DNA of 64,000 bases, from contig NZ_CP081864.1 of assembly GCF_019797845.1 (NCBI RefSeq), positions 3,472,001 through 3,536,000 of the forward strand, read 5' to 3'. The position numbers were made by a program, and so were the translations under genes. A model generated the notes under the pieces. The model saw only the letters and a program-made list of their open reading frames with translations. It made no database searches and had not been told where the DNA came from. Origin of the DNA: Symbiopectobacterium purcellii. Its GTDB lineage: Bacteria > Pseudomonadota > Gammaproteobacteria > Enterobacterales > Enterobacteriaceae. This document shows, piece by piece, positions 47,211-57,037 of this stretch (within the stretch, counting starts at the first letter, position 1; the number at the start of each line of letters is the position of its first letter).

Positions 47211-47585
47211 TCACGGTCGCTCGGTGAGCGTCAAGGCGGGTTCCAAAGAGTGTAATAACTTTGCCAGACGCGTATGAAACTGCTGTTGCGTCTCCTGCAC
47301 TTTGGTCAGCACTTCAGTATCCTTAATGTTCTCTTCTTGCCAACGGCCCGTTTTATCGTACAAGCCAGTATGGTAGGAATAAACGAGCGTCTGTTCCTGG
47401 GCTTCCAACTGAAGCCACCATCCCCAGAATTCCCGTTTTTCCGGCACAGGTTTCACACTAACGCATACCGCCAGGCAATCAAAGAAAAAACGTTCGTTGT
47501 CGCACTGATTCTCGCGTAGATAGGGCCCCAATGAGGCAAAACTTTTCATGAGCCGGGCTTTCGGGTGTCCACTCGGTAATGTCAT
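47211..47585 (-). CDS. crl: sigma factor-binding protein Crl
   Basis: Crl binds sigma-S and helps it assemble with core RNA polymerase, raising stationary-phase and curli gene expression. 124 residues beginning [20 protein letters not shown]; the hallmarks are [15 protein letters not shown] and [14 protein letters not shown]. The C-terminus is slightly shorter than that of E. coli Crl (133). It lies between proB and frsA in the conserved order. Confidence 0.95.
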   Translation of the reverse strand: MTLPSGHPKARLMKSFASLGPYLRENQCDNERFFFDCLAVCVSVKPVPEKREFWGWWLQLEAQEQTLVYSYHTGLYDKTGRWQEENIKDTEVLTKVQETQQQFHTRLAKLLHSLEPALTLTERP

Positions 47586-47682
47586 CGGTTTACTCCTCAG
47601 GTTGAAGCTTCTCTTTTAACAGATGGCAACAATAAATTAAACCGCTACGCTTCAGGTTATTCTTGCTTTGTGAGTCCGATGC

Positions 47683-48933
47683 TTAGGCGTTCAGCGCGCC
47701 CTTTAACCAATCGCTAATATGACCCAATGCCTGATGAAAATTACGGTATATCGGCGCCGCCTTGATGGGCAACAATTTACCGTTGGTGGATGAATTGACG
47801 ATCAGGTTCGCTTCTTCTTTCGGGCACAGCAGGTCGTTATCCCAATAGCCCGCCAGCATCGGCGTCGGGCAACGGTGGCCCAACAGCCCCTGCGTTTTGA
47901 GCGAGTAGCGGCCCAGTTCCGTTTTCAGCGCTGCATCGGTGGCATTCGCCATACCAAGTCGGCTGGCCAGCACGTCCATATACATATCCGGCACCTGATG
48001 CTGGCGCTGCGTATCACACAGCAAATGGTGCACAATGGGGCCAAGCGTAGCGACACCACGCAAACGGCCCGGATCCAGATAGGCCAGTCGTACCGCGATA
48101 TTGGCACCGAAACGAAAACCAAAGGCACCAACGCGGCAGTGATCAACCCAAGGAATATCAGGCAGTGCGCGCAGCACCTGCCGGTGCAGGAAACTGCTGT
48201 CTTCGCTTAACTTCCAGCGCGACGAAAAGCCAACCGACGGCACATCAATGGTTAGCATGGCCATGCCTGCCGGTGCCAGATAGTCACGAAACAGGCGATA
48301 ATAGTCGCTTTGCAACATATCCAGCGTGCCACACATCAGCACCGTTGGGAACGGTGCAGCGCCCTGCTCAGGCAAATGCAAAAAGCCGCGCAGGTTGCCG
48401 CCACCCTCGATGGGAAAATCCAGCGCTTTCAGTTGATACGGCAGGTAGTTAGCCGCTTCTTCATAGGCGCGGTTAGCCAGCGTTTGTGCCTGCTCTGCCA
48501 GTTCGTCCCCTTTGATATAGGGATAAGCCGCAATGCTGTAGAGGTTGGCCGCATTCAGCCAATAGTGACCATCGTGCTGGGTCTCTTCGCTTTCCATCGC
48601 TTTGGTTTGCCAGGCGGCACCCTGCTTGGCCCACTCATAGATCCAGTTGCCGCTGCGATAGCCCACCACGGTATCCAGAAAATGTTCATTGCTGCGTTGC
48701 GCCGTGCTGACCGTAATCCGTGCCAGCACTTCTTCAATCTCACGTGGATCGACACCGCGCCAGATCCACATCAGGCGGTTCAGCGTACGGTACCAATGCT
48801 TGGAATAGTGCCCCTCCAGCGCGGAATGGCGTTCAACGTCTTCATGGTGGCGAGCGCGCCTGACCAACGTTGATGTCTCTTGATGTTTGAACGAGGGTTT
48901 AAACAGTGTCTCAGAGAGATTGGCTTTAACCAC
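47683..48933 (-). CDS. frsA: esterase FrsA (fermentation/respiration switch protein family)
   Basis: 416-residue alpha/beta-hydrolase of the FrsA (YafA) family, matching the E. coli protein (414). The core includes [25 protein letters not shown], then [15 protein letters not shown] and [16 protein letters not shown], where the nucleophile elbow would be. It binds EIIA-Glc in E. coli and is reported to act as an esterase; the physiological substrate is unsettled. It follows gpt in the conserved order, about 170 bp apart with a terminator between. Confidence 0.93.
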   Translation of the reverse strand: MVKANLSETLFKPSFKHQETSTLVRRARHHEDVERHSALEGHYSKHWYRTLNRLMWIWRGVDPREIEEVLARITVSTAQRSNEHFLDTVVGYRSGNWIYEWAKQGAAWQTKAMESEETQHDGHYWLNAANLYSIAAYPYIKGDELAEQAQTLANRAYEEAANYLPYQLKALDFPIEGGGNLRGFLHLPEQGAAPFPTVLMCGTLDMLQSDYYRLFRDYLAPAGMAMLTIDVPSVGFSSRWKLSEDSSFLHRQVLRALPDIPWVDHCRVGAFGFRFGANIAVRLAYLDPGRLRGVATLGPIVHHLLCDTQRQHQVPDMYMDVLASRLGMANATDAALKTELGRYSLKTQGLLGHRCPTPMLAGYWDNDLLCPKEEANLIVNSSTNGKLLPIKAAPIYRNFHQALGHISDWLKGALNA

Positions 48934-49026
48934 GGCAGTCTCCTAGATACGGCATGATTGAGAACACGAAAACGCACGGTAGATGCGTTTCGGAATGAAC
49001 GTGCTGCACAGGCTTCTTGGAGCCTT

Positions 49027-49060
49027 TAAAAAAAATTGCCCGGCACAAAGCCGGGCAATT
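49027..49060 (-). terminator. rho-independent terminator of gpt
   Basis: AATTGCCCGGC (49034-49044) and GCCGGGCAATT (49050-49060) form a perfect 11-bp stem with a 5-nt loop. On the minus strand it is followed by a T-run. It separates gpt from frsA. Confidence 0.85.
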
Positions 49061-49103
49061 AACATAACATTAGTCAGCGTCTGAACGCTATGCCGGAAGG
49101 CAA

Positions 49104-49562
49104 TTACCGTCCAACCAAGGGCGGTATAAACACCACGCCCATGTCCCACGGTTGCTCAATCCAGGTGTCCTGCGGGATATCAACCACGTAATCATCAACC
49201 AGCGGACGTCCGGCTGGCTTGGCGAAGATGGTGATAAAATGCGCTTTCGGGTACATATCGCGAATCGCTTTCGCCGTTCCCCCGGTATCCACCAGATCGT
49301 CGATCACGATAAAGCCTTCACCGTCTCCCTCGGCACGTTTCAGGACAGTCAGCTCACGCTGGTTGTCGTGGTCATAGCTGGAGATACACACGGTATCCAC
49401 ATGACGGATGCCTAATTCACGCGCCAGCAGCGCACCGGGAACCAACCCGCAACGGCTAACGGCAATAATGCCTTTCCATTGTTCGGCTGGCAGCAAACGC
49501 TGCGCCAGTTTACGGGCATGAATTTGCAACATATCCCAGGTGACGACGTACTTTTCGCTCAT
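49104..49562 (-). CDS. gpt: xanthine-guanine phosphoribosyltransferase
   Basis: Purine salvage enzyme converting guanine, xanthine and, weakly, hypoxanthine to nucleotides with PRPP. 152 residues, as in E. coli. The PRPP motif is [17 protein letters not shown]; the N-terminus [20 protein letters not shown] and the C-terminus [14 protein letters not shown] are diagnostic. It is divergent from pepD, with about 417 bp between. Confidence 0.96.
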   Translation of the reverse strand: MSEKYVVTWDMLQIHARKLAQRLLPAEQWKGIIAVSRCGLVPGALLARELGIRHVDTVCISSYDHDNQRELTVLKRAEGDGEGFIVIDDLVDTGGTAKAIRDMYPKAHFITIFAKPAGRPLVDDYVVDIPQDTWIEQPWDMGVVFIPPLVGR

Positions 49563-49979
49563 AAAAATCTATCCTGACCAACGTTAAATTGGCTTAATTC
49601 GAGTCTGAGGGGGAAAAAAGGTTGCGCGAGATTATAGATAGCCGCCAGCATAAAAACCAGTATTTATCCACGTAATCGCTGCATACTTCTTGCTTTCACC
49701 CCCAAATTGCCGGGTAAAGACACCCTAGCACAAAGCGGAAAATAACGACCATACTGGTTACTTAGCGCAAAGTATCGATGTAATGCGCTGACTTTTCCAT
49801 CTTTGACAGCATAAAACACCATGACCATCGGTAATACAAATTGAAGATGCATCAAAAGATAAGGAAAGTGATATTCTGTCACTGACGTGCCGATTGCGGC
49901 GGCACACCCCGAAACGTTTAACTTGCAGTCCTTACGCACCTGATGCGCAGACGGGTCTGCTAACGAGGAGACGCTAATC
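49563..49979. other. divergent gpt-pepD intergenic region
   Basis: 417 bp holding the promoters of the two divergent genes. An open frame of 91 codons (49664-49939, minus strand) has no family resemblance and no good ribosome-binding site, so I do not call it. GAGGAG ahead of GTG 49980 is the pepD ribosome-binding site. Confidence 0.5.
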
Positions 49980-51440
49980 GTGTCTGAACTGTCTCAACTT
50001 GCTCCCCAGCCTTTGTGGGATATTTTTGCCACCATCTGTTCCATTCCCCATCCTTCTTATCATGAAGAGGCGTTGGCGCAGCACATTTTAGCCTGGGCCA
50101 AAGGGCGTAATATTGACGCCGAGCGCGATGCAGTGGGCAATATCCTGCTGCGTAAAGCCGCAACGCCGGGGCTGGAAAACCGCAAAGCGGTGGTATTGCA
50201 GGCGCACCTGGATATGGTGCCGCAGAAAAACAATGACACCGTACACGATTTTACCACTGACCCGATCCAACCTTATGTGGACGGCGACTGGATCAAAGCG
50301 CGCGGTACCACGCTAGGCGCCGATAACGGTATTGGCATGGCCTCTGCACTGGCGGTGCTGGCCGACGATCGCGTGAAACATGGTCCGCTGGAAGTGCTGC
50401 TGACCATGACAGAAGAATCCGGTATGGATGGCGCTTTCGGCTTGCAGCCTAACTGGTTACAGGGCGACATTCTGATCAACACCGATTCAGAAGAAGAAGG
50501 TGAAGTGTATATGGGCTGCGCCGGCGGGATCGATTTTATCACCCGTCTGCCGCTGACGCGCGAAGCGCTGCCCACCGGCTTTTCCACCTTCAAACTGACG
50601 TTGAAAGGGTTAAAAGGCGGCCACTCCGGCTGCGATATTCATTTGGGTCTGGGTAACGCCAATAAGCTGCTGGCACGTTTTCTGTTCCAGCATGCTGCGA
50701 AAACGGATATTCGCGTATTGGATTTAAACGGCGGCACCCTGCGTAACGCCATTCCGCGTGAGGCCTTCGCCACGCTGGCCGTTCCGGCGGACAACGTCGC
50801 CACGCTGAAAACGCTGGCAGAACAGTATCTGGCAACGCTGCAACACGAACTGGCTGCCGTGGAGAAAAATCTGACGCAGGTTCTTGAAGAAACCACCAGC
50901 GATGCCCTGCCGCTCACCGCCGAATCGCGCGATCGCCTGTTGGCCTTACTGAATTCCACCCCGAATGGCGTCATTCGAATGAGTGATGAAGTCAAAGGCG
51001 TGGTGGAAACGTCGCTCAACCTGGGCGTGGTCACCATGAACGCAGAACAGGCAGAAATCGTCTGCTTGATCCGTTCGCTGATTGACAGCGGTAAAGATGC
51101 TGTGGTCGGAACGTTGACGGCTTTAGGTCAGTTAGCGGGCGCTCACACCGCACCGAAAGGCGGCTACCCGGGCTGGAAGCCGGATGCCCATTCACCGGTG
51201 ATGCAACTGGTGCGGGAAACGTACCAGAAACTGTTCGACACCACGCCGAACGTCATGGTTATTCACGCCGGGCTTGAGTGTGGTTTATTTAAAAAGCCCT
51301 ACCCGAACATGGACATGGTTTCTATTGGGCCCACCATCACCGGACCGCATTCACCTGATGAACAGGTGCATATCGCAAGCGTAGGCCGTTACTGGCAACT
51401 GCTGACAGCGCTGCTGGCAGCTATCCCAGAAAAAGCGTAA
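49980..51440 (+). CDS. pepD: cytosol non-specific dipeptidase PepD
   Basis: M20-family zinc aminoacyl-histidine dipeptidase (peptidase D). 486 residues with a GTG start, as in E. coli (485). Metal-binding segments: VVLQAHLDMVPQK (His80, Asp82 region), TTLGADNGIGMA, TMTEESGMDGAFG, INTDSEEEGEVYMGCAGG, and the C-terminal GPHSPDEQVH. It cleaves a broad range of dipeptides in the cytoplasm. It is convergent with dinB, with a strong terminator between. Confidence 0.97.
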   Translation: MSELSQLAPQPLWDIFATICSIPHPSYHEEALAQHILAWAKGRNIDAERDAVGNILLRKAATPGLENRKAVVLQAHLDMVPQKNNDTVHDFTTDPIQPYVDGDWIKARGTTLGADNGIGMASALAVLADDRVKHGPLEVLLTMTEESGMDGAFGLQPNWLQGDILINTDSEEEGEVYMGCAGGIDFITRLPLTREALPTGFSTFKLTLKGLKGGHSGCDIHLGLGNANKLLARFLFQHAAKTDIRVLDLNGGTLRNAIPREAFATLAVPADNVATLKTLAEQYLATLQHELAAVEKNLTQVLEETTSDALPLTAESRDRLLALLNSTPNGVIRMSDEVKGVVETSLNLGVVTMNAEQAEIVCLIRSLIDSGKDAVVGTLTALGQLAGAHTAPKGGYPGWKPDAHSPVMQLVRETYQKLFDTTPNVMVIHAGLECGLFKKPYPNMDMVSIGPTITGPHSPDEQVHIASVGRYWQLLTALLAAIPEKA

Positions 51441-51446
51441 TCAAGG

Positions 51447-51481
51447 CGCGCCGGGGTATTTACTGCCACCGGCGCGTTTTT
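51447..51481 (+). terminator. rho-independent terminator of pepD
   Basis: CGCGCCGG (51447-51454) and CCGGCGCG (51469-51476) form a perfect 8-bp stem followed by five T. It ends pepD before the convergent dinB stop at 51496. Confidence 0.85.
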
Positions 51482-51495
51482 CACTTCACGCCCCG

Positions 51496-52542
51496 TTACT
51501 CCAAATTCAGCAGCAGTTGGCGTTCCATTTGCGGATCGAGCAACGTAACGTGCAACCCAACCAGCCTGACACCTCGCGTCTGACGCCGTTCTTCCCAGGT
51601 TTGCCGTGCCAACCGCAGCAGATCCTGCTTATTCAGCTCAGGCCATACGTGTTCCTGCGTGGTCTGGCAAAAATCATCAAACTTCAGTTTTACGCCCTGA
51701 CGGGCGATATGCAGATCCGGTTTCACGCGCCGCAGGCGCAATTCCAGCTCCTGATAGAGTTGTTCCACCAGCCCCTCACACTCATGCCAGTGGTGGATAT
51801 CGGTAGCCAGCGTCTTTTCCACCCCCACCGATTTACGCAGACGATCGGGAGACACCGCACGCTCGTCAATGCCGTGGCAACGCTCCCATAACACACGGCC
51901 AAATTTGCCAAACTGGCGCAGCAATTCGGCCAAATCGTACTGCCTCACATCTGCGCAGGTGTGCAACCCCTTCTCTTCCAACCGTTTTGCGGTCACCTTA
52001 CCTACACCGGGGATTTTTTCCAGCGGCAGCGCCAGCAGAAAAGCGTCCATGTTGTTGGGGGTAATCACAAACTGGCCGTTAGGTTTATTCTGTTCCGATG
52101 CCACCTTGGCAAGGAACTTGATGGGCGCCACGCCCGCGGATGCCGTGAGTTGTAACTCATTGGCGATTGTCTGGCGAATGTCCTGCGCAATCAGTGTCGC
52201 AGAACCGTTACACAACGGGCTATCCGTCACATCCAGGTAGGCTTCATCCAGCGAAAGGGGTTCGATCAGCGTGGTGTAGCGGGAAAAGATATCTCGAATC
52301 AGGCGCGAGGTGGCTTTGTACACCTCCATACGCCCCGGCAGGAGCTTAAGCTGAGGGCACAAACGCAACGCCGTCGCCGTCGCCGTCGCCATGGCGCTGT
52401 GTACGCCATAGCGGCGGGCGGGATAGTTGGCGGTGCTGATCACGCCCCGTCGATCCGCACTGCCGCCAATCGCCAGAGGAATATCGCGCATTTCAATGGC
52501 GGCATAGAAGCAATCCATATCGACATGAATAATTTTACGCAT
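51496..52542 (-). CDS. dinB: DNA polymerase IV DinB
   Basis: Y-family translesion polymerase. 348 residues. The N-terminal catalytic motifs are [17 protein letters not shown] and [13 protein letters not shown]; a helix-hairpin-helix lies in the thumb ([18 protein letters not shown]). The C-terminal beta-clamp motif region ends [11 protein letters not shown] consensus LexA box sits directly upstream, so it is SOS-controlled as in E. coli. The gene order pepD-dinB is conserved, although dinB is on the opposite strand to pepD here. Confidence 0.96.
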   Translation of the reverse strand: MRKIIHVDMDCFYAAIEMRDIPLAIGGSADRRGVISTANYPARRYGVHSAMATATATALRLCPQLKLLPGRMEVYKATSRLIRDIFSRYTTLIEPLSLDEAYLDVTDSPLCNGSATLIAQDIRQTIANELQLTASAGVAPIKFLAKVASEQNKPNGQFVITPNNMDAFLLALPLEKIPGVGKVTAKRLEEKGLHTCADVRQYDLAELLRQFGKFGRVLWERCHGIDERAVSPDRLRKSVGVEKTLATDIHHWHECEGLVEQLYQELELRLRRVKPDLHIARQGVKLKFDDFCQTTQEHVWPELNKQDLLRLARQTWEERRQTRGVRLVGLHVTLLDPQMERQLLLNLE

Positions 52543-52554
52543 ACGCCCTCCAAT

Positions 52555-52574
52555 TACTGTACAAAAATACAGTA
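52555..52574 (-). promoter_or_regulatory. LexA (SOS) box of dinB
   Basis: TACTGTACAAAAATACAGTA is a 20-bp site with CTGT-N8-ACAG half-sites, 12 bp before the dinB start. The position overlaps the probable promoter, so LexA would block initiation. Confidence 0.9.
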
Positions 52575-52598
52575 ATAAAAAACAGTATGCAAGTGAGA

Positions 52599-53408
52599 TT
52601 AACGCGCTATGGGCCCATCGCCACTTTCAGCAGGAATCAACATCACCAGTTTGAATTCCTGGTGCAATGCCGGATGAAAAGTCTGCTGCTGATAAGCGAT
52701 CGCCTGGCCTGTGGTGGCGTGGTGAAAGCGCCGCTCGCCACCTTCACGCGCCATCACCGCTTGTTGCGTCCACCAGCGTTCGAACTCACGGCTATCACGA
52801 CACAATTGCATAATTAATTCACGCATCCGCTCATGGGAATAATGGCTCGATTCGGCACGAAATTCCGCCACCACACGGCGAGCACGCTCGGGCCAGTCCA
52901 CCACCAGCTGCTTTGCCAGCGGATGAACAAACATGAAACGCAGCAGGTTAGGTTGCGGATCCTCACCTAACCAGCCACGAAACAGTCCCTGTGCCTGCCC
53001 GTTCCAATCCAGCACATTCCACATGCCATCCAGCAGATAAGCCGGACAATCCATATACCGTAACGCCGCCGTCACCTGTGTGCCCAAAGGCAAAGCCTCA
53101 GATTGTTTGTCCGGATCTTTAACATTTGCCAGGTTAAACAAATACTCGCGTGCGGCGGGTGCAAGCTGTAGCGCTTGTGCCAACCGTGACAGCGCGGCAG
53201 GAGAGACGGAGACCTCACGCCCCTGTTCTATCCAGGTGTACCTGGTGGTGCTGATGCGGCTCAGCTGCGCTAACTCTTCACGGCGCAAACCGCTGGTACA
53301 TCGCCGCCCCGCTGCGGGTAGCCCGACTTTCTCCGGCGCAAGCATTTCACGCTGTGCACGCAAAAAAGCGCCCAACGCCTTTGGACCACTCAGTGAGCCA
53401 TTACTCAT
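52599..53408 (-). CDS. XRE-family regulator with MmyB-like C-terminal domain
   Basis: 269 residues from ATG 53408 ([20 protein letters not shown]); an upstream in-frame start at 53465 has no support. The N-terminal XRE helix-turn-helix ([26 protein letters not shown]) joins a PAS-like MmyB ligand-binding domain (from about residue 105, [13 protein letters not shown] and [13 protein letters not shown]). Such regulators often control a neighbouring methyltransferase or dehydrogenase; here the divergent gene is the yafE-like methyltransferase, 190 bp away. It is absent from this spot in E. coli. Confidence 0.82.
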   Translation of the reverse strand: MSNGSLSGPKALGAFLRAQREMLAPEKVGLPAAGRRCTSGLRREELAQLSRISTTRYTWIEQGREVSVSPAALSRLAQALQLAPAAREYLFNLANVKDPDKQSEALPLGTQVTAALRYMDCPAYLLDGMWNVLDWNGQAQGLFRGWLGEDPQPNLLRFMFVHPLAKQLVVDWPERARRVVAEFRAESSHYSHERMRELIMQLCRDSREFERWWTQQAVMAREGGERRFHHATTGQAIAYQQQTFHPALHQEFKLVMLIPAESGDGPIAR

Positions 53409-53599
53409 GTTCTCTTGACCGTGTTGGTGAGCACTATGTTGGTTAACGCGAATCGTGTTAATCAAACCATCACTATTCTACACCAGTATAAATGTTCATA
53501 TTTTACCCGTATTAGGCGCTCTCTATAGTAACAATAACTCGGGTCATTCAGGTCGACGTAGCGCTGCGTCTTACCTCCGTCAACAGCATGAGAGCAATC

Positions 53600-54370
53600 A
53601 TGAAAACTACACCGAATCACCATCAGCACGTCGTTGAACAATTTGGCGCACAGGCGCAACACTATTTAAACAGCGCGGTACACGCACAAGGCAAAGATCT
53701 CACCTGGCTGGCACAGCGCCTTGCCGCGTTTCCCGATGCCCACATCATCGATGTGGGGTGTGGCGCAGGCCATGCCAGCTTTGTTGCCGCGCAGCACGTC
53801 GCCCGCGTAACGGCTTACGATCTCTCAACGGAGATGCTGAGCGTCGTGGCGCAGGCGGCCCAGCAGAAGGGGCTGAACAACATCCACACCCAACAGGGTC
53901 CTGCGGAGTCTCTGCCCTTTGCCAACGCCAGCGCCGATGTGATCATTAGCCGCTATTCGGCACATCACTGGCACGACGTCGGGCGGGCCTTACGTGAAAT
54001 CCAACGCGTGTTGAAGCCGGGAGGCACGGTGATTCTGATGGATGTGGTTTCGCCAGGCCATCCGGTGCTGGATATCTACCTGCAAACGGTGGAAATGCTA
54101 CGTGACACCTCACATGTGCGTAACTACGCGCCGGGTGAGTGGATGACGTTGCTGACCGAGTCCGGTTTTGCCATACGTCAGCTTCAGGCAGACAAGCTGC
54201 CGCTGGAGTTCAGCAGTTGGATTGCGCCTATGCGTACACCGCCACATTTCTCCACCGCCATTCTGGCGCTGCAAAAAACCTTGTCCGCCGAGGTCATCGA
54301 CTATTTTGCGATTCAAGCCGATGGCTCATTCAGCACGGATATCATGACCATTGAAGCGCAACGCGCATAA
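53600..54370 (+). CDS. yafE: SAM-dependent methyltransferase, YafE-like
   Basis: 256 residues from ATG 53600 (ATG 53588 is also in frame). The class I SAM motif is HIIDVGCGAGHASFVAA; further segments are VTAYDLSTEM, SLPFANASADVIISRYSAHHW and VLKPGGTVILMDVVSPGH, placing it in the UbiE/YafE group. E. coli YafE is the likely orthologue by position (near dinB-yafK), though that protein is shorter. The substrate is unknown. It is divergent from the MmyB-like regulator. Confidence 0.82.
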   Translation: MKTTPNHHQHVVEQFGAQAQHYLNSAVHAQGKDLTWLAQRLAAFPDAHIIDVGCGAGHASFVAAQHVARVTAYDLSTEMLSVVAQAAQQKGLNNIHTQQGPAESLPFANASADVIISRYSAHHWHDVGRALREIQRVLKPGGTVILMDVVSPGHPVLDIYLQTVEMLRDTSHVRNYAPGEWMTLLTESGFAIRQLQADKLPLEFSSWIAPMRTPPHFSTAILALQKTLSAEVIDYFAIQADGSFSTDIMTIEAQRA

Positions 54371-54594
54371 ATAGGACTGACACATCAGGTGACAATGTTT
54401 TTTCCTGTCAATACGCTTGTAGAAACGCAGAGAAAAAGCAGTGTCACCGTTTTCTTAACGTAAAAATGCCGTTTTGCTGCTTTTCTCGCTTGATAAAAAT
54501 AAACGCAATGATAATGTGACTGCGCCTGTCTCATAAAAGATGAGCAGGGCAGCGGCTATCGTTTGTCACACAGCTTTTACCATCAGGATTAATA

Positions 54595-55317
54595 ATGCAA
54601 AAAATCGCGCTGTCTATTGCGATGTTGTTTTTTTTGCCATCCGTCGTTGTTACCAGTGTCGCCAGTGAACCGGCTCCCATAGCAAAAGAATTAAAACAAC
54701 AATTATTAGGTTCGCCGATCTATATTCAGATCTTCAAAGAAGAGCGGATACTGGAACTGTACGCCAAGGTAGGAAATGAATATCGCCTGCTGGACCACTA
54801 CCCCATCTGCAAATATTCCGGCGGATTAGGGCCCAAGCGTGTCGAGGGCGATCTGAAAAGCCCGGAAGGCTTCTATCAGGTTGATCTGCGGCAGTTAAAA
54901 CCCGATAGCCACTACTACAAAGCGATCAACATTGGTTTTCCTAATGAATACGACCGGGCGCAGGGCTATTCTGGTCGCTATTTGATGATTCACGGTGAAT
55001 GCGTCTCTGTTGGCTGTTATGCCATGACCAACAACTATATCGACGAAATTTACCGTTATGCCGAAGCAGCGTTGCGTAATGGGCAAACCAAAATTGATTT
55101 GGCGATATATCCTTTCCGTATGACGGAAACCAACATGCAGCGCCACCGTAATTCCACGTATAACAGTTTCTGGCGTCAACTTCAGCCGGGCTATGCGTAT
55201 TTCAACCAGAATTATCAGCCACCGTTAATCACAGTAAATAACGGACAGTATGTGGTTAACCCATCCGTTATCAGCAGTGAAAAACCATCACGCTATGCGT
55301 TCACCCAAACAAAATAG
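54595..55317 (+). CDS. yafK: L,D-transpeptidase-fold protein YafK (DpaA/LdtF)
   Basis: YkuD-domain protein. In E. coli it cleaves Lpp (Braun lipoprotein) from peptidoglycan. 240 residues with a signal peptide (hydrophobic residues 4-22). The catalytic motif is HGECVSVGCYAMTN, with the active cysteine in VGCYA. Periplasmic. The last 30 bp overlap the 3' end of the convergent yafJ gene. Length and order match E. coli yafK (246). Confidence 0.93.
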   Translation: MQKIALSIAMLFFLPSVVVTSVASEPAPIAKELKQQLLGSPIYIQIFKEERILELYAKVGNEYRLLDHYPICKYSGGLGPKRVEGDLKSPEGFYQVDLRQLKPDSHYYKAINIGFPNEYDRAQGYSGRYLMIHGECVSVGCYAMTNNYIDEIYRYAEAALRNGQTKIDLAIYPFRMTETNMQRHRNSTYNSFWRQLQPGYAYFNQNYQPPLITVNNGQYVVNPSVISSEKPSRYAFTQTK

Positions 55318-56055
55318 CACGAACTCACCTGGCATAATTTGATGCCAGGTTTCATTCCCCGTCAGCGGCTGCGTCGCCAGCACGGTCACCACATCGTTGG
55401 GTGTCGTTTGCTGCTGAAAATCGATTTCCACATCCTGATCCAATAACGTGGCCTTGCCAAAGGGCGCACGCCGCGTGATCCAGTACAGCTTGGTGGAGCA
55501 GTACCCCATCACAAAGCGTCCGTCAGAAAGCAGCATGTTGAACACGCCTTTACTTCTCAGCACGTCAGCTTGCGATGCGATAAAACGCAACACCGCAGGC
55601 CAACGGGTAGGCGAGCGTGGATAACGCTGCGCCAACTGATTGAGCAACCAGCAGAAGGCGTACTCGCTGTCCGTTTGTCCCACGGGGCGGAAATGGCCGG
55701 TTTTCAAACCGCGATACCCCTTCAACTGACCGTTATGGGCGAACGTCCAGTTACGCCCCCACAGCTCGCGAGTAAACGGGTGGGTATTTTCCAGCGTGAC
55801 CGCGCCGCGATTCGCCTGACGAATGTGCGACACCACGGCGCAGGATTTAATCGGATACTCCTGCACCAAGCGGGCGATAGGAGAGTTGAAACTCGGCAAC
55901 GGATCTTTGAACGTGCGACAACCATTGCCTTCATAGAAGGTAATGCCCCAGCCATCTTTGTGTGGCCCGGTGCCGCCGCCGCGCTGTATAAGCCCGGTAA
56001 AGCTAAAACAGATATCCGTCGGAACGTTTGCGCTCATCCCAAGCAGTTCACACAT
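55288..56055 (-). CDS. yafJ: class II glutamine amidotransferase YafJ
   Basis: 255 residues, the E. coli length. It starts MCELLGMSANVPTD, with Cys2 the Ntn-type nucleophile after removal of Met1. Further segments are SHIRQANRGAVTLENTHPF and WTFAHNGQLKGY, typical of GATase_6/7 proteins. The acceptor reaction is unknown. It is convergent with yafK, overlapping it by 30 bp, and followed upstream by gmhA on the same strand. Confidence 0.93.
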   Translation of the reverse strand: MCELLGMSANVPTDICFSFTGLIQRGGGTGPHKDGWGITFYEGNGCRTFKDPLPSFNSPIARLVQEYPIKSCAVVSHIRQANRGAVTLENTHPFTRELWGRNWTFAHNGQLKGYRGLKTGHFRPVGQTDSEYAFCWLLNQLAQRYPRSPTRWPAVLRFIASQADVLRSKGVFNMLLSDGRFVMGYCSTKLYWITRRAPFGKATLLDQDVEIDFQQQTTPNDVVTVLATQPLTGNETWHQIMPGEFVLFCLGERIA

Positions 56056-56093
56056 GTCCCCTCCTACCCCCTACTGCTAGCAACCTGGCGAGA

Positions 56094-56678
56094 TTACTGC
56101 CCTTTTGCCATTTCTTTTTCAACTAACTGGATCAGGATATGAATCGCTTTGATGTGCACTTCCTGAATACGGTCAGCGTAACCGAAGTGCGGTACACTAA
56201 TTTCAACATCCGCCGTGTCCGCCATTTTACCGCCGTCTTTGCCGGTCAGGGTGATGACCTTCATCCCTTTGGCGCGCGCGGCATCAATGGCCTTGATGAT
56301 ATTACCGGAATTGCCCGAAGTGGAAATCCCGAGCAGCACATCCCCTTCACGCCCCAGCGATTCTACGTAGCGAGAAAACACGAAATCGTAGCCAAAATCA
56401 TTGCTCACGCAGGAGAGATGGCTGGGATCGGAGATAGCAATCGCCGGGTAACCAGGACGATTCTCACGATAACGACCGGTCAATTCTTCGGCAAAATGCA
56501 TCGCATCGCAGTGTGAACCGCCATTGCCGCAGGAAATCACTTTGCCACCCGCCTTGAACGCATCAGCCAGCAGCACTGCCGCATTCTGGATCGACTGAAT
56601 GTTCGCGTCGTCACTCAGAAAAGCGTCCAGCGTAGCCGCAGCCTCTTTCAGTTCACTACGGATTAAGTCCTGATACAT
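56094..56678 (-). CDS. gmhA: sedoheptulose-7-phosphate isomerase GmhA
   Basis: First step of ADP-heptose synthesis for the lipopolysaccharide inner core. 194 residues from ATG 56678 ([14 protein letters not shown]), which is preceded by GAGGATCC; the longer frame to 56825 is not supported. The SIS domain shows [38 protein letters not shown] and [13 protein letters not shown]. Cytoplasmic tetramer. It is divergent from fadE as in E. coli. Confidence 0.95.
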   Translation of the reverse strand: MYQDLIRSELKEAAATLDAFLSDDANIQSIQNAAVLLADAFKAGGKVISCGNGGSHCDAMHFAEELTGRYRENRPGYPAIAISDPSHLSCVSNDFGYDFVFSRYVESLGREGDVLLGISTSGNSGNIIKAIDAARAKGMKVITLTGKDGGKMADTADVEISVPHFGYADRIQEVHIKAIHILIQLVEKEMAKGQ

Positions 56679-57037
56679 AGGATCCTCTCGTTTTGTTCGG
56701 TAACAGGCGATAACTCTGCATCGCACCGAAGGCACGCGCAGAGGGAATGCTGGCAGTGTAACGGATCGTGGAAACCGCGAGAAGTATGCTATGCCGCAAT
56801 CAAGACAATTGCTGATGTTTATCACTAGCGGGGTAAAAACGCACCAGTTTGTGAGTTAAGTTGTAATTGCGTTGTAAATAAATTGATAAAAAAGACGCGA
56901 TGCACTACACACTATACACATACAGGTCAGACCTCTTAGCAGATGTTTGCCGTAGTGATAACAGGATTGAGTGGGATGCGCGCAGGCGCACGTGAACGGA
57001 TCGGATTAACGGCCGATGACAACTCTGGAGACGAACT
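56679..57037. other. divergent gmhA-fadE intergenic region
   Basis: 359 bp with no gene. It holds the promoters of both genes; the AT-rich part (56860-56925) precedes a FadR-like site at 56921-56937. Confidence 0.5.
56921..56937 (+). promoter_or_regulatory. probable FadR operator of fadE
   Basis: TACAGGTCAGACCTCTT fits the FadR pattern with the GGTCnGAC core and the TT end, about 100 bp upstream of fadE. FadR represses fadE until long-chain acyl-CoA binds. Confidence 0.6.

Noticed and set aside
49664..49939. 91-codon minus-strand open frame between gpt and pepD
   Set aside because: No family resemblance, no good ribosome-binding site, and it overlaps the divergent promoter region.
56679..56825. 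Longer N-terminus for gmhA
   Set aside because: The extra 49 residues are Cys/Arg-rich and atypical; ATG 56678 has a ribosome-binding site and the family N-terminus.
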